Positions 34,096 through 42,620 of a stretch of DNA of 64,000 nt are shown here, one piece after another. The DNA comes from CAYRWR01 sp964537555 (GTDB lineage: Bacteria > Spirochaetota > Brevinematia > Brevinematales > CAYRWR01): positions 1 to 64,000 of the forward strand of contig CAZIAD010000016.1 of NCBI GenBank assembly GCA_964537555.1, in the 5' to 3' direction. The translations under genes and the position numbers were made by a program. The notes beneath the pieces were generated by a model, which saw nothing but the letters and a program-made list of their open reading frames with translations, was not told where the DNA came from and did not search any database. How positions within the stretch are numbered: the stretch's first letter is position 1; each line of letters begins with the position of its first letter.

Positions 34096-35448
34096 TTATT
34101 TTCTTAATGGTAATTCTTTAAGAGCTGCATCAACCTGAGCCTGAGGATAATCAAAGTCTTCCAGTTGTTTACCCAGATACATCTCATAAGAGGCCAGATC
34201 AAAGAATCCGTGGCCGCTGAAGTTAAACAATATAGTCTTTTCTTTTCCTTCTTCGCGGGCTTTTTCCGCCTCATGAACAGCAGCTTTAATAGCGTGGGTA
34301 GTCTCCGGAGCCGGGACTATTCCTTCCGTCCGGGCAAATAGCAGGCCTGCATCAAAGACTTCAGTCTGGTGGTAGGCTCGAGCCTCTACTATATTCTGGT
34401 TTACCAGAGCAGACACCAGTGGAGCCATACCGTGATAGCGTAATCCTCCGGCATGAATGGTAGGAGGAATAAATGAGTGTCCCAGGGTGTACATCTTCAT
34501 GATAGGAGTCATTCCGGCTGTGTCACCATAGTCATAGTCAAAATCTCCCCGGGTCATGGTGGGGCAGGCCTTAGGTTCAGCCGCAATAATATCTATTTTC
34601 TTACCTTTTGTGATCTTATCGTGAGCATAAGGAAAAGCAATCCCTGCGAAATTGGAACCACCACCGGCACATCCTATCACCACATCAGGATATTCGCCTA
34701 TAGATTCCATTTGTTTTTGTGATTCCAGTCCAATAATACTCTGATGGAGACAGACATGGTTTAATACTGAACCCAGAGCATAGTTGGTGTCTTTACGGGT
34801 GGCTGCTTCTTCCACAGCTTCAGAGATAGCAATACCTAAAGATCCCGGATTGTCAGGATTCTCAGCCAGCATCTTTTTACCGAATTCTGTAAGATTACTG
34901 GGACTGGGGATACACTCAGCTCCCCATGTATTCATAAGAAATTTTCTGTAAGGTTTCATATCATAGCTAACCCTTACCATATAAACCCGTAGGTCTATAC
35001 CGAATAAAGCCGTAGCGAAAGATAAAGCACTTCCCCACTGTCCCGCTCCGGTCTCAGTAGACAGTCTCTTGATGCCGGCCTGGGCATTATAATAAGCCTG
35101 GGGCACAGAGGTATTGGGTTTATGGGAACCTGCTGGAGAACAGCCTTCATATTTATAGTAGATTTTTGCAGGGGTATTTAAAGCTTTTTCAAGATGAATG
35201 GCTCTGAATATGGGCGCAGGTCTCCATCGATAGTATGCATCCAATACGGGTTCAGGAATATCAATCCATCTTTCCTGGGATACTTCCTGTTCAATCAGAG
35301 ACATAGGGAAAATAGCTGCTAACTGGTCAGGAGTAATGGGATTGCCATCAGGGCCCACCGGAGGATCTAAAGGTTTAGGCAGATCTGCCTGAATATTATA
35401 CCATTTTTTTGGCATATCCTTTTGTAATAAATCAATCTTCTGAATCAT
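34096..35448 (-). CDS. TrpB2-type tryptophan synthase beta-like enzyme
   Basis: This 450-residue PLP enzyme has the Schiff-base Lys in GCSPAGSHKPNTS (about K110), the TETGAGQWGSALSFA segment and the glycine-rich GCAGGGSNFAG that grips the cofactor phosphate. Length and the N-terminal extension place it in the TrpB2 branch, which is separate from the classical alpha-beta complex. No trpA or other trp gene is nearby, fitting a stand-alone indole-to-tryptophan or salvage role. A terminator-like hairpin precedes it and AAGGAG lies upstream of the ATG. Confidence 0.93.
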   Translation of the reverse strand: MIQKIDLLQKDMPKKWYNIQADLPKPLDPPVGPDGNPITPDQLAAIFPMSLIEQEVSQERWIDIPEPVLDAYYRWRPAPIFRAIHLEKALNTPAKIYYKYEGCSPAGSHKPNTSVPQAYYNAQAGIKRLSTETGAGQWGSALSFATALFGIDLRVYMVRVSYDMKPYRKFLMNTWGAECIPSPSNLTEFGKKMLAENPDNPGSLGIAISEAVEEAATRKDTNYALGSVLNHVCLHQSIIGLESQKQMESIGEYPDVVIGCAGGGSNFAGIAFPYAHDKITKGKKIDIIAAEPKACPTMTRGDFDYDYGDTAGMTPIMKMYTLGHSFIPPTIHAGGLRYHGMAPLVSALVNQNIVEARAYHQTEVFDAGLLFARTEGIVPAPETTHAIKAAVHEAEKAREEGKEKTILFNFSGHGFFDLASYEMYLGKQLEDFDYPQAQVDAALKELPLRK

Positions 35449-35473
35449 CTACAACTCCTTCCGTTTTTTTTAT

Positions 35474-35519
35474 AAAAAAACACGAATTTAACTCTAACTG
35501 CAGAGTATAAACCCGTGTT
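35474..35519 (-). terminator. Terminator-like two-part hairpin between the STAS gene and trpB2
   Basis: On the minus strand AACACG (35519-35514) pairs with CGTGTT (35484-35479), and inside it ACTCT pairs with AGAGT. A run of seven T follows at once. It may end the STAS operon or act as an attenuator of trpB2. Confidence 0.65.
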
Positions 35520-35594
35520 CTTTATTTTATTATTCATACTAAACTGGTCATATCATCATTAGAGATCTCAGTATTCTTGCCGTTATCAAATAGT

Positions 35595-35933
35595 TTAAGC
35601 GCTAAAAGCTGCCATAGCATCAGCTTCGCTGTCATAAATATCAAAGAAACTGGTCAGTTTTGTCAATTCAAACACTTTTCTTACAGAAGCATAAACATTA
35701 ATAAGCTTTAACGCTCCGCCTACTTTCTTTAAATTTGAAAGACTGGAAATAAGGACACCTATACCGGAAGAATCGATGTAGCTCACTTTATCCAGATTAA
35801 TAATTATATTAACCTTTCCATTATTCATTTCATCTTTGATCTTGTCCTTGATCTCCGGAGCATTGTAAAGGTCTATTTCACCATTAATGTCGAAAACTAC
35901 GACCTCTCCAGATTCTCTTCTGTTGATCTCCAT
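35595..35933 (-). CDS. STAS-domain anti-sigma-factor antagonist
   Basis: This 112-residue SpoIIAA-like protein has the phosphorylatable Ser in YIDSSGIGVLISS (about residues 54-66). In partner switching, the dephosphorylated form binds an anti-sigma kinase. The gene directly follows a SpoIIE-type phosphatase that could dephosphorylate it. AGGAGG lies upstream of the ATG. The matching kinase is not adjacent; the GHKL protein at 30 kb is a possible partner (inference). Confidence 0.92.
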   Translation of the reverse strand: MEINRRESGEVVVFDINGEIDLYNAPEIKDKIKDEMNNGKVNIIINLDKVSYIDSSGIGVLISSLSNLKKVGGALKLINVYASVRKVFELTKLTSFFDIYDSEADAMAAFSA

Positions 35934-35987
35934 AAAATCCTCCCGAATTTATAACAAGTTTAATCTATACTCTTCCGTGAGGAAGAA

Positions 35988-38243
35988 CTATCGCATTTTA
36001 AAAATCAATAATGTCTCGTCATCATGTTGGGGCGCATTTCCCACGAATTTGTTAACATCTTCCAGAACCCGATTGGAAATCTCTCTGGCTGATTCTCTTT
36101 TGTTGGCACGGACAATCGCATACAGTCTGTCCATTCCGTACTCTTCGTGAGTCTCGTTCATTGCTTCTGTGATACCATCCGTGTACAGGATAGCAACATC
36201 CCCCGCTTCCAATGTAGTGTAATCCTGTCCGTACTCGACTCCGGACATGATACCTACTGGCATACCATCTGTGTCCTTAAACTCGAATATATCCTGTTTG
36301 GCACGATATAAAATCAAAGGTCCGTGACCAGCATTGGTATAGCTCATTATACCCCGTTCAGCATCAAAAAGCAAGTAAAAACCGGTTGCATAACGATCTT
36401 CTACTATCTCTTCAGAGATGGTATTATTGAGCTTGGTTAAAATAGCCTGAGTCTCTTCATCCAGTGAAGCAATAGTACGCAGAATGGACCGTATCATGAC
36501 CATGATGAGTGCGGCCGGTACACCTTTACCGGATACGTCAAACATGGTAACAGCCAGTTTATTATTCCCAAAATCAATATAGTCATAATAGTCCCCCCCT
36601 ACTCCTTTGGCAGGAATAGAGAAAGCATACATCTCATATTTATCGGTCTCAGGAAATGAATGAGGGATCAGGGACGACTGTATTTCACCGGCTACACCCA
36701 GTTCTTTTTCAGCCTGTTTCTTATCCAGGATCTCCTGATACATCTGTATCTGTTTAATAGTGATAGCAGCCTGTTCTCCCAGGGTTTCCAGCAGTCCCAG
36801 GTCTCCCTGAAGGAAAGAATGCCCGTCATCCACAACAGATAGTACACCGAACACATCTTCTGTAGTCTTTAGAGGCACAGCAATAAAGGAAGTGACATTC
36901 ATATGCCCTTTGATAGTCTGCTCGTAGCGTTCATCTTTGGACACATCCGGGATATAGATGGCCTGGCCGGTAGCAGCTACTTCACCCAGCAATCCTTCAC
37001 CCAGCATGATCTTTTCGGAACGGAATTTTTCAACGATGATACTTTCATTCATGGCCATACCGGCTATTGCCTTGATAGGCTTGGTAGGAGGATAAAGGCC
37101 TTTTACATATTTCACCATCAGACGATTAGTCAGAGGGTCTTTTATTAAGACTGTACCTGCGCGCGCTCCGGAACCTTTTACAGAAGAATCCACGATCTCT
37201 TTAATGACGGTATCCAGCTCAAAGTTACCACTACCTACAATACCGGAAATATCACGCATCAGGTCGATGATAATATCTCTTTCTTTACCCAGGCTTTCGA
37301 CCTGAGCTTCGATATTATTGATATACTGTAAGTGTACTTTATAACCAAATGTAGCAAACAGGACTATGGCAATGATATCAAGTATGAACCAGTTGGGATT
37401 GGCCGTAAACGGTACAAAGGTAGAGAAAATATAAAATGCCATCTGAATAAAGATAAAGGTGAACATCAGTCTTTTATTTCTGCTGAAATAAGCCAGCTGA
37501 TTCGCTACATATCCGAAAATCGAGGTAATACTTAATAAGGTAAGTATCATCAATACGATCTTCCATATCACGAACATGACTTTACCGGCCGGCCCCTTCA
37601 CAATCTCTATCAGGGCATTATCTGATTTATAACTACGGACCACACGGTATTCGTATTCCTTACCCTCTTCCAGAGATTTAGTGACACTCATATCGGTAAG
37701 GGCATCTATCTGTATCTCTCTCTGTTCTACTACTACTTTTTTGACCACTTTATCAGTTTGTTTCTGATCTTTCTGTAATTCGAGCTTTACTTTATATCCG
37801 TGATGGGATGAGGCAGATATCCCTACTACCGATCCTACTATAAGAGTTACCAGCAGTATCTGTACCCACATCCCTGCTTTTAGTCCTCTGGGATTTTCTA
37901 CATCTACCGACTTGCGGCGTATCATAATGGTAAAACTGAGAGAAATCAGGAATATAGTCTCTATACCCTGCCACATGAATTCTTTAAGATTATACAGAGG
38001 TCTCAGGTCTTTAAAGACTCTGGTTACGTATGAACCCATACCAGGAGCTGTCTCTTCATATACATAAAATACATTAAAGAAATCTATGTTGTCATAGATG
38101 ATACTTTTAATGACCACAAAGAAGAAGACTAAGCTGAGGGATTTAAAAATGCCTTCTCTGTATTTTCTAAAATCAAGAAATAATAACAGTCCTACGAAAA
38201 AGGCAATTATCGCTTCAATCCACAAAAAGAGATTAGCTCCCAT
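35988..38243 (-). CDS. Membrane GAF-SpoIIE (PP2C) serine phosphatase
   Basis: This 751-residue protein has about eight hydrophobic helices in two groups (residues 1-140 and 225-315) around an extracytoplasmic section, then a GAF domain (about 335-490, LGEGLLGEVAATGQAIYIPDV) and a PP2C/SpoIIE domain (about 515-750). The metal-binding motifs GVGGDYYDY, FDVSGKGVPAALIM and LYTDGITEA are present. It should sense a signal and dephosphorylate a STAS protein, most simply the one encoded next. AGGAGG lies upstream of the ATG, 25 bases after the TPR gene stop. Confidence 0.92.
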   Translation of the reverse strand: MGANLFLWIEAIIAFFVGLLLFLDFRKYREGIFKSLSLVFFFVVIKSIIYDNIDFFNVFYVYEETAPGMGSYVTRVFKDLRPLYNLKEFMWQGIETIFLISLSFTIMIRRKSVDVENPRGLKAGMWVQILLVTLIVGSVVGISASSHHGYKVKLELQKDQKQTDKVVKKVVVEQREIQIDALTDMSVTKSLEEGKEYEYRVVRSYKSDNALIEIVKGPAGKVMFVIWKIVLMILTLLSITSIFGYVANQLAYFSRNKRLMFTFIFIQMAFYIFSTFVPFTANPNWFILDIIAIVLFATFGYKVHLQYINNIEAQVESLGKERDIIIDLMRDISGIVGSGNFELDTVIKEIVDSSVKGSGARAGTVLIKDPLTNRLMVKYVKGLYPPTKPIKAIAGMAMNESIIVEKFRSEKIMLGEGLLGEVAATGQAIYIPDVSKDERYEQTIKGHMNVTSFIAVPLKTTEDVFGVLSVVDDGHSFLQGDLGLLETLGEQAAITIKQIQMYQEILDKKQAEKELGVAGEIQSSLIPHSFPETDKYEMYAFSIPAKGVGGDYYDYIDFGNNKLAVTMFDVSGKGVPAALIMVMIRSILRTIASLDEETQAILTKLNNTISEEIVEDRYATGFYLLFDAERGIMSYTNAGHGPLILYRAKQDIFEFKDTDGMPVGIMSGVEYGQDYTTLEAGDVAILYTDGITEAMNETHEEYGMDRLYAIVRANKRESAREISNRVLEDVNKFVGNAPQHDDETLLIFKMR

Positions 38244-38268
38244 TAAAATCCTCCTTGAAACGCTACCT

Positions 38269-40158
38269 CTAATATACTAAAATCCTTTTCAGTTTTGTCA
38301 AGTGTTTTTTATTAACACTATCATTTTTGATGACCCCATAAGTACTAAAATCATTAATATTAAATGATTTATTGGAAATCATCTCTATCTCTGCAATATT
38401 GACTGCAGATTTCGTTACCCGAAAATCGGCGATGGGTAGCACATCACCTTCCATTTGAATAACAGATACAGTATCATCCGTCTTCAGCTCCTGGTATTTT
38501 CCATAGCTGACGGTAAATCTTTTTGCAGATATTTTACCATTAACTTTTGCAATAGTGGGAAACTGGCCGTCAATCCAGCGGTACAGACGATTTACCGTCT
38601 CTTCCAGCTTCATCTCATTGTAATACATACTAATCTGATCCAGTTTTTTACCCAGTCTGTCATACACCTGGAACTGAATAGTGGAACCATTTTCCAGAAA
38701 ATCAGCAATGATAAAGAAATTATATTTCTTTTCTCTTACGTCCTGGATAATAAGATTCAACCCTTCATTTTTTCGGTAGCTAAAGGGGTATAACTTGAAT
38801 TTCTTAAAATTCCTGGAATGATACACTACCATATGAGAGATGACATCATCGATTTTCTGAGGCAGGTCTTCAGTCACAAAAAAAGCCTGGAACTCATACA
38901 CTTCCAATTCAGGTATCTCGAGCTGTCCCCTCGAGATACGCCAGTCGTAATTTTCCAGCTTATTCTTTACGGTGCTGGAACTATCTACTTTAAATAGACC
39001 CTTTAGTTCATCATAGGCACTACTGTAGTCACCCCGGCCTTCAAAATAGCTGACCAGTTCCTGTCTTGCTGCTGATAAAAAGGGATAGAGATAAACTGCC
39101 CTTTTTAAATGATAGAAATACATCTCCCTGGATCCCTGATTATAGGCCTTACGGGCAGTGTCGTAATGAAACTGGGCTATCTCTTTTCTGAGGGGATCCT
39201 TGATACTGAAATTTTTTATGATAAAGTCTTCCATTGAATAGCGGTAAAGCTGGTTTTCACTGCTTAATTGCAGAGCTTTCTGGTAATAGCGCACAGCCTG
39301 TCCACTGTCACTCATTTCTGAGGCCAGAGCTATCTTGAAATACAGCCGGCTCATACTCTTTTTATCGATAGAGGGGAGTTTTTGTTCCAGCCACTTATAC
39401 TTTTCCAGGGCAGACTGGTAATCCTTTTTCCGGAGATAGGAATCCCCCAGCAGTGTCACCCCGGAAATAAAGTTTTCGAATAAAGTCTCTCCTTTTTCCA
39501 GGAGGGCAATGGCCTGATCTATTTTCCCCGAATCATAATAAAACGTGGCCAGAATGATGTAGGACACCCTTTCCCGGGAATGAAGGCTAAAACTCTTCTG
39601 AAAGTATTTTTCCGCTTCAGATGATTGCCCTAAAAAAAGATAATAGTGGGCCATAGAAGTATAATTGCGCCAGTCATCCCCATCCAGGCGTACTGCTTTA
39701 TCCAGCATGCGCTTGGCTTCTTCTTTTCTGTTCATGAGGATATAGAGCTCCCCCAGGTCACGGTATACCAGAGAGCTGGAGGGGAACTGTTTTTTTACCT
39801 GCAGAAGGAATGTCTCTGCTTCAGAGTATTTGCCCAGTTCCCGGTAGGAGTTTCCAATGATGAGCATAGCCCCGATATCTTTATGGGAATATTTCAATGC
39901 GCTCATGGCATTTTCCAGGCTGAGATCATATTCACCCATATCAAAATACACCTGAGCCAGATACCGGTAGGCATCAGCATAGTAAGGATTACTGTCTATA
40001 GCCCGGCGGAAAGAATCTATGGCTTTATAAAAACGTTCTTCCTGATACAGCTGCAATCCATCTTCCACATACTGTCGCGGATTCAGTGCAAACGACTGAG
40101 CTGTAAAAATCAAAGATAAGAGCAGACTTAGTACTATTCTATTTTGTTTGTTCCCCAT
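38269..40158 (-). CDS. Exported TPR-repeat protein
   Basis: This 629-residue protein has a signal peptide (about residues 1-24, ending SFA-LN), then about ten tetratricopeptide repeats to about residue 430 (for example YADAYRYLAQVYFDMGEYDLSLENAMSALKY). The C-terminal third is beta-rich and resembles nothing I can name. It is probably a periplasmic scaffold. It lies between DUF2225 and the phosphatase in one operon. Confidence 0.85.
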   Translation of the reverse strand: MGNKQNRIVLSLLLSLIFTAQSFALNPRQYVEDGLQLYQEERFYKAIDSFRRAIDSNPYYADAYRYLAQVYFDMGEYDLSLENAMSALKYSHKDIGAMLIIGNSYRELGKYSEAETFLLQVKKQFPSSSLVYRDLGELYILMNRKEEAKRMLDKAVRLDGDDWRNYTSMAHYYLFLGQSSEAEKYFQKSFSLHSRERVSYIILATFYYDSGKIDQAIALLEKGETLFENFISGVTLLGDSYLRKKDYQSALEKYKWLEQKLPSIDKKSMSRLYFKIALASEMSDSGQAVRYYQKALQLSSENQLYRYSMEDFIIKNFSIKDPLRKEIAQFHYDTARKAYNQGSREMYFYHLKRAVYLYPFLSAARQELVSYFEGRGDYSSAYDELKGLFKVDSSSTVKNKLENYDWRISRGQLEIPELEVYEFQAFFVTEDLPQKIDDVISHMVVYHSRNFKKFKLYPFSYRKNEGLNLIIQDVREKKYNFFIIADFLENGSTIQFQVYDRLGKKLDQISMYYNEMKLEETVNRLYRWIDGQFPTIAKVNGKISAKRFTVSYGKYQELKTDDTVSVIQMEGDVLPIADFRVTKSAVNIAEIEMISNKSFNINDFSTYGVIKNDSVNKKHLTKLKRILVY

Positions 40159-40189
40159 CCCACTTCCTTATTTTAATGACATCCTTTTC

Positions 40190-41089
40190 CTATTCTTCAG
40201 TCTCCTCCTGGATCTCATCCAGATCCCCCAAAGTCGATTTGAGCTGATCTTCTTCTTCGTTTATCTTATCATATACATCCCGGGCCAGGTTCAATAATAG
40301 CTCAGGTTTTTCTTTGGCTTTTCGTCCTATTCCGAAGACCTTGGATAAAATGCGTTTGGAATTCTCAAATATCTTTAACTTCTCCAGAGGGTCTTCTTCA
40401 TATATGCTGGCTTTAAAATTGAGGACTGCATTGATATACAGAAATCCATCGTAACCAAAATCGTTATCAGTATCAGGGCCCAGCCACTTGGCATCCATAT
40501 TTTCTTCTGCCTTGGTCTGTCGTGCCAGGGCCAGGTTATAAAACTCAGCGGCCTTGCGATAAAACATTTCTGAAAGTTCTTTATAGGATTTTTCAATGTT
40601 TTTAGAGGCTTCAAACATATCCTGCATAAGCCAGGCCAACCGCAGGGAATGTATACCGATCTTGGCAGCAGGGGCAAATTTCTTCATATCAAAAAATGGG
40701 TAGCAGCTGATGGCCAGTATATAGGATGCGGTGCCGCTCTCCAGATTCCGGTTACCGTAGAAATCCGGTAACTTGCCAAATATCTTGATAAGGTACTTGG
40801 CCCGGGTCTCAGCCATTTCCTGGAGGGCCTCTACTTTCTTTTTATTGATCTGGAGAAAATCGTTTTTCTCAGCGGCAAACAGACAATTAGGGCATACCGT
40901 GATGGGATAGAGCAGAGGATTGATTTCCCCATATTTTTGAGTAGGAATATAAGAGCGTCTCAGTTCATTACTGATGTCGCCGGCATTGAGACGTCCCCGT
41001 CCGGTCAGGAGGTCTTCCCTTCTAAAATGAGTCTCACAGACAGGACAAATGATCTCGTTTTTGGAAAAATAACTGATTTCTTCAGGCAA
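40190..41089 (-). CDS. DUF2225 protein with Cys-pair zinc motif
   Basis: This 299-residue protein has CPVCETHF (about residues 15-22) and CPNCLFAAEKNDF (about 66-78), the two Cys pairs typical of DUF2225, followed by helical repeats. The family is common in spirochaetes and Firmicutes and has no proven function. The start is TTG at 41089 with AGGAG six bases upstream, which overlaps the stop of the preceding 44-residue gene. Confidence 0.82.
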   Translation of the reverse strand: MPEEISYFSKNEIICPVCETHFRREDLLTGRGRLNAGDISNELRRSYIPTQKYGEINPLLYPITVCPNCLFAAEKNDFLQINKKKVEALQEMAETRAKYLIKIFGKLPDFYGNRNLESGTASYILAISCYPFFDMKKFAPAAKIGIHSLRLAWLMQDMFEASKNIEKSYKELSEMFYRKAAEFYNLALARQTKAEENMDAKWLGPDTDNDFGYDGFLYINAVLNFKASIYEEDPLEKLKIFENSKRILSKVFGIGRKAKEKPELLLNLARDVYDKINEEEDQLKSTLGDLDEIQEETEE

Positions 41090-41098
41090 ACAATTCTC

Positions 41099-41233
41099 CT
41101 AGGGGAAGAGCTTCAGTGACAGTTCTACCCAGAATGACTGAGGCACCATCACAACCACAAAGAACACAATCAGGACCACCGCAGTCAGGATGAAGCCGAT
41201 GGACTTTTTACTGGTATCCAGTTCCGAATTCAT
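41099..41233 (-). CDS. Small single-span membrane protein (44 aa)
   Basis: The minus-strand reading frame encodes 44 residues: a polar start MNSELDTSKKS, one hydrophobic helix of about 20 residues (IGFILTAVVLIVFFVVVMV), then PQSFWVELSLKLFP. GGAG lies upstream of the ATG, and its TAG stop overlaps the AGGAG of the DUF2225 gene, so the two are translationally coupled. A good promoter (41269-41297) stands just upstream, making this the first gene of the DUF2225-TPR-phosphatase-STAS operon. Confidence 0.8.
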   Translation of the reverse strand: MNSELDTSKKSIGFILTAVVLIVFFVVVMVPQSFWVELSLKLFP

Positions 41234-41268
41234 AATAGTCTCCCTATATTCCGCTGATTCATAGACTT

Positions 41269-41297
41269 ATTATATCTTTATCAGCGTGGATTATCAA
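41269..41297 (-). promoter_or_regulatory. Sigma-70-type promoter of the small membrane protein/DUF2225/TPR/SpoIIE/STAS operon
   Basis: On the minus strand TTGATA (41297-41292), 17 bases, perfect TATAAT (41274-41269). Initiation near 41262. Confidence 0.75.
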
Positions 41298-41365
41298 CTA
41301 TTGGAGGAAATTTATGTGTCATAGGATAGAAAGAACAGCCCTTATGCCTGAAAATCATATCAGAG

Positions 41366-42076
41366 TCATCTCCTGAGCTGAGATCGGATTGCCAGGGCCT
41401 CACGAGGCCTGTCTGTACAGATCATATGTACTCTCCCATCCCGTATCAGGCGCCTGATCCAGGTATCCCGATTCTCAGTCCAGACCCCTACTTTGACATC
41501 TCTGGGGCCCAGCCTGAGTAATACCCCGAAATAAAGCTGCCAGGAATGAAACAGCACCCAGTCTGCTTTAGTCTGGTCCAGGCGTTTCTGATAGAAAACA
41601 GATTTCCAGTGCGACTGCCCTATTTCCCGGGGACGGCCATGCCCTAACAGAAGGCCGGTCTTTGTAGCAGGAGAGAGCTCTTTTATACGCGTTATGACCC
41701 GGTCATCAAAGGAAGAACAAATATATTGATCAGGAGTGAGAAGAAAAGCGATGGTATTTACGACATCCGATTCATAGCCTGATTCCTTGAGTTCAATATC
41801 CATAAGGATTTTCCCGGAACAAATGCGGCAGACTTCTTCCAGGGTCGGGATATCAGGGTGATGTGCTATAATCTGATCATAATCGTATTCGGATAGCAGC
41901 ATCTCTCCGGCACAGGCATCATGATGTACTATCAGTACTTCATCTTTGGTGCGTCTCACGTCCAGCTCTATCATATCTGCACCCATGTCGATACAGTGCT
42001 GAAAAGATGCCAGAGTATTTTCCCGGGCTTCCCTTCGGGCTCCCCGGTGGCCGCAGATCAGAGTGTTTTGAGGCAT
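41366..42076 (-). CDS. Glycerophosphodiester phosphodiesterase (cytosolic type)
   Basis: This 236-residue enzyme hydrolyses glycerophosphodiesters to glycerol 3-phosphate and an alcohol. Catalytic features are the first His in CGHRGARREARENT (H10), the metal-binding E-D pair in IELDVRRTKD, and the second His in IVHHDA. No signal peptide is seen, so it is cytosolic. It lies 25 bases downstream of a small hypothetical gene. Confidence 0.92.
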   Translation of the reverse strand: MPQNTLICGHRGARREARENTLASFQHCIDMGADMIELDVRRTKDEVLIVHHDACAGEMLLSEYDYDQIIAHHPDIPTLEEVCRICSGKILMDIELKESGYESDVVNTIAFLLTPDQYICSSFDDRVITRIKELSPATKTGLLLGHGRPREIGQSHWKSVFYQKRLDQTKADWVLFHSWQLYFGVLLRLGPRDVKVGVWTENRDTWIRRLIRDGRVHMICTDRPREALAIRSQLRR

Positions 42077-42101
42077 GATCCTCTCTTAAATAAAAAGATA
42101 T

Positions 42102-42419
42102 TTATTCAAAGCTGGCTTCGTATTCCAGAAATTCCTTATAAGTTCCCTGGAACTCTATAATGGGATGATAAGCATCTTCTTCGGTCTCCCCTGACCAGGT
42201 CAGGCGTACCAGAGAGTACATATCATTACCCTGGTGTTCAAACAGGACATCATCTGTCCCTTTTTTGTAGGCTGTGACTTTTAGGGAAATACCCTTGAGA
42301 GCATGGCCTTTAGCCATCTCTGTCTCCAGTTCTTTCATGATCTCTTCATTCTTACTATCTTCCGATTTAAACCAGCCGGAAGGCAGGATAAAACGGGGAG
42401 AAAGTGTCGTGTCATGCAT
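42102..42419 (-). CDS. Hypothetical protein, 105 aa
   Basis: This soluble protein begins MHDTTLSPRFILPSGWFKSED and has a helical acidic middle and a beta-rich C-terminal half (VTAYKKGTDDVLFEHQGNDMYSLVRLTWSG). I do not recognise the family. ATG at 42419 has AGGAG six bases upstream. It precedes the glycerophosphodiesterase gene and is divergent from dnaE. Confidence 0.7.
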   Translation of the reverse strand: MHDTTLSPRFILPSGWFKSEDSKNEEIMKELETEMAKGHALKGISLKVTAYKKGTDDVLFEHQGNDMYSLVRLTWSGETEEDAYHPIIEFQGTYKEFLEYEASFE

Positions 42420-42563
42420 CAAAATCTCCTGAAATATTTGCGTAAATTTTCCTTATTTCCACAAGGATATTTATCGACATAATATAAAATCTCTCATGAA
42501 AGCTGTCAATCTATTTTTCATTTAATCCTCAGTTTTTTTTGTGAATAAAGAACAGGCCCGGAT

Positions 42564-42592
42564 TTGAACATTGGCAGGAATTACCCTATAAT
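42564..42592 (+). promoter_or_regulatory. Sigma-70-type promoter for dnaE
   Basis: TTGAAC (42564-42569), 17 bases, perfect TATAAT (42587-42592). Initiation near 42599 leaves about 22 bases before the ATG. Confidence 0.75.
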
Positions 42593-42620
42593 ATAGAGCT
42601 AGTATTCAAACGGAGCGGAT

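Noticed and set aside
41312..41374. 20-codon + strand gene after GGAGG
   Set aside because: The ribosome site is good, but the frame is tiny, overlaps the end of the glycerophosphodiesterase gene and has no promoter or conserved feature.
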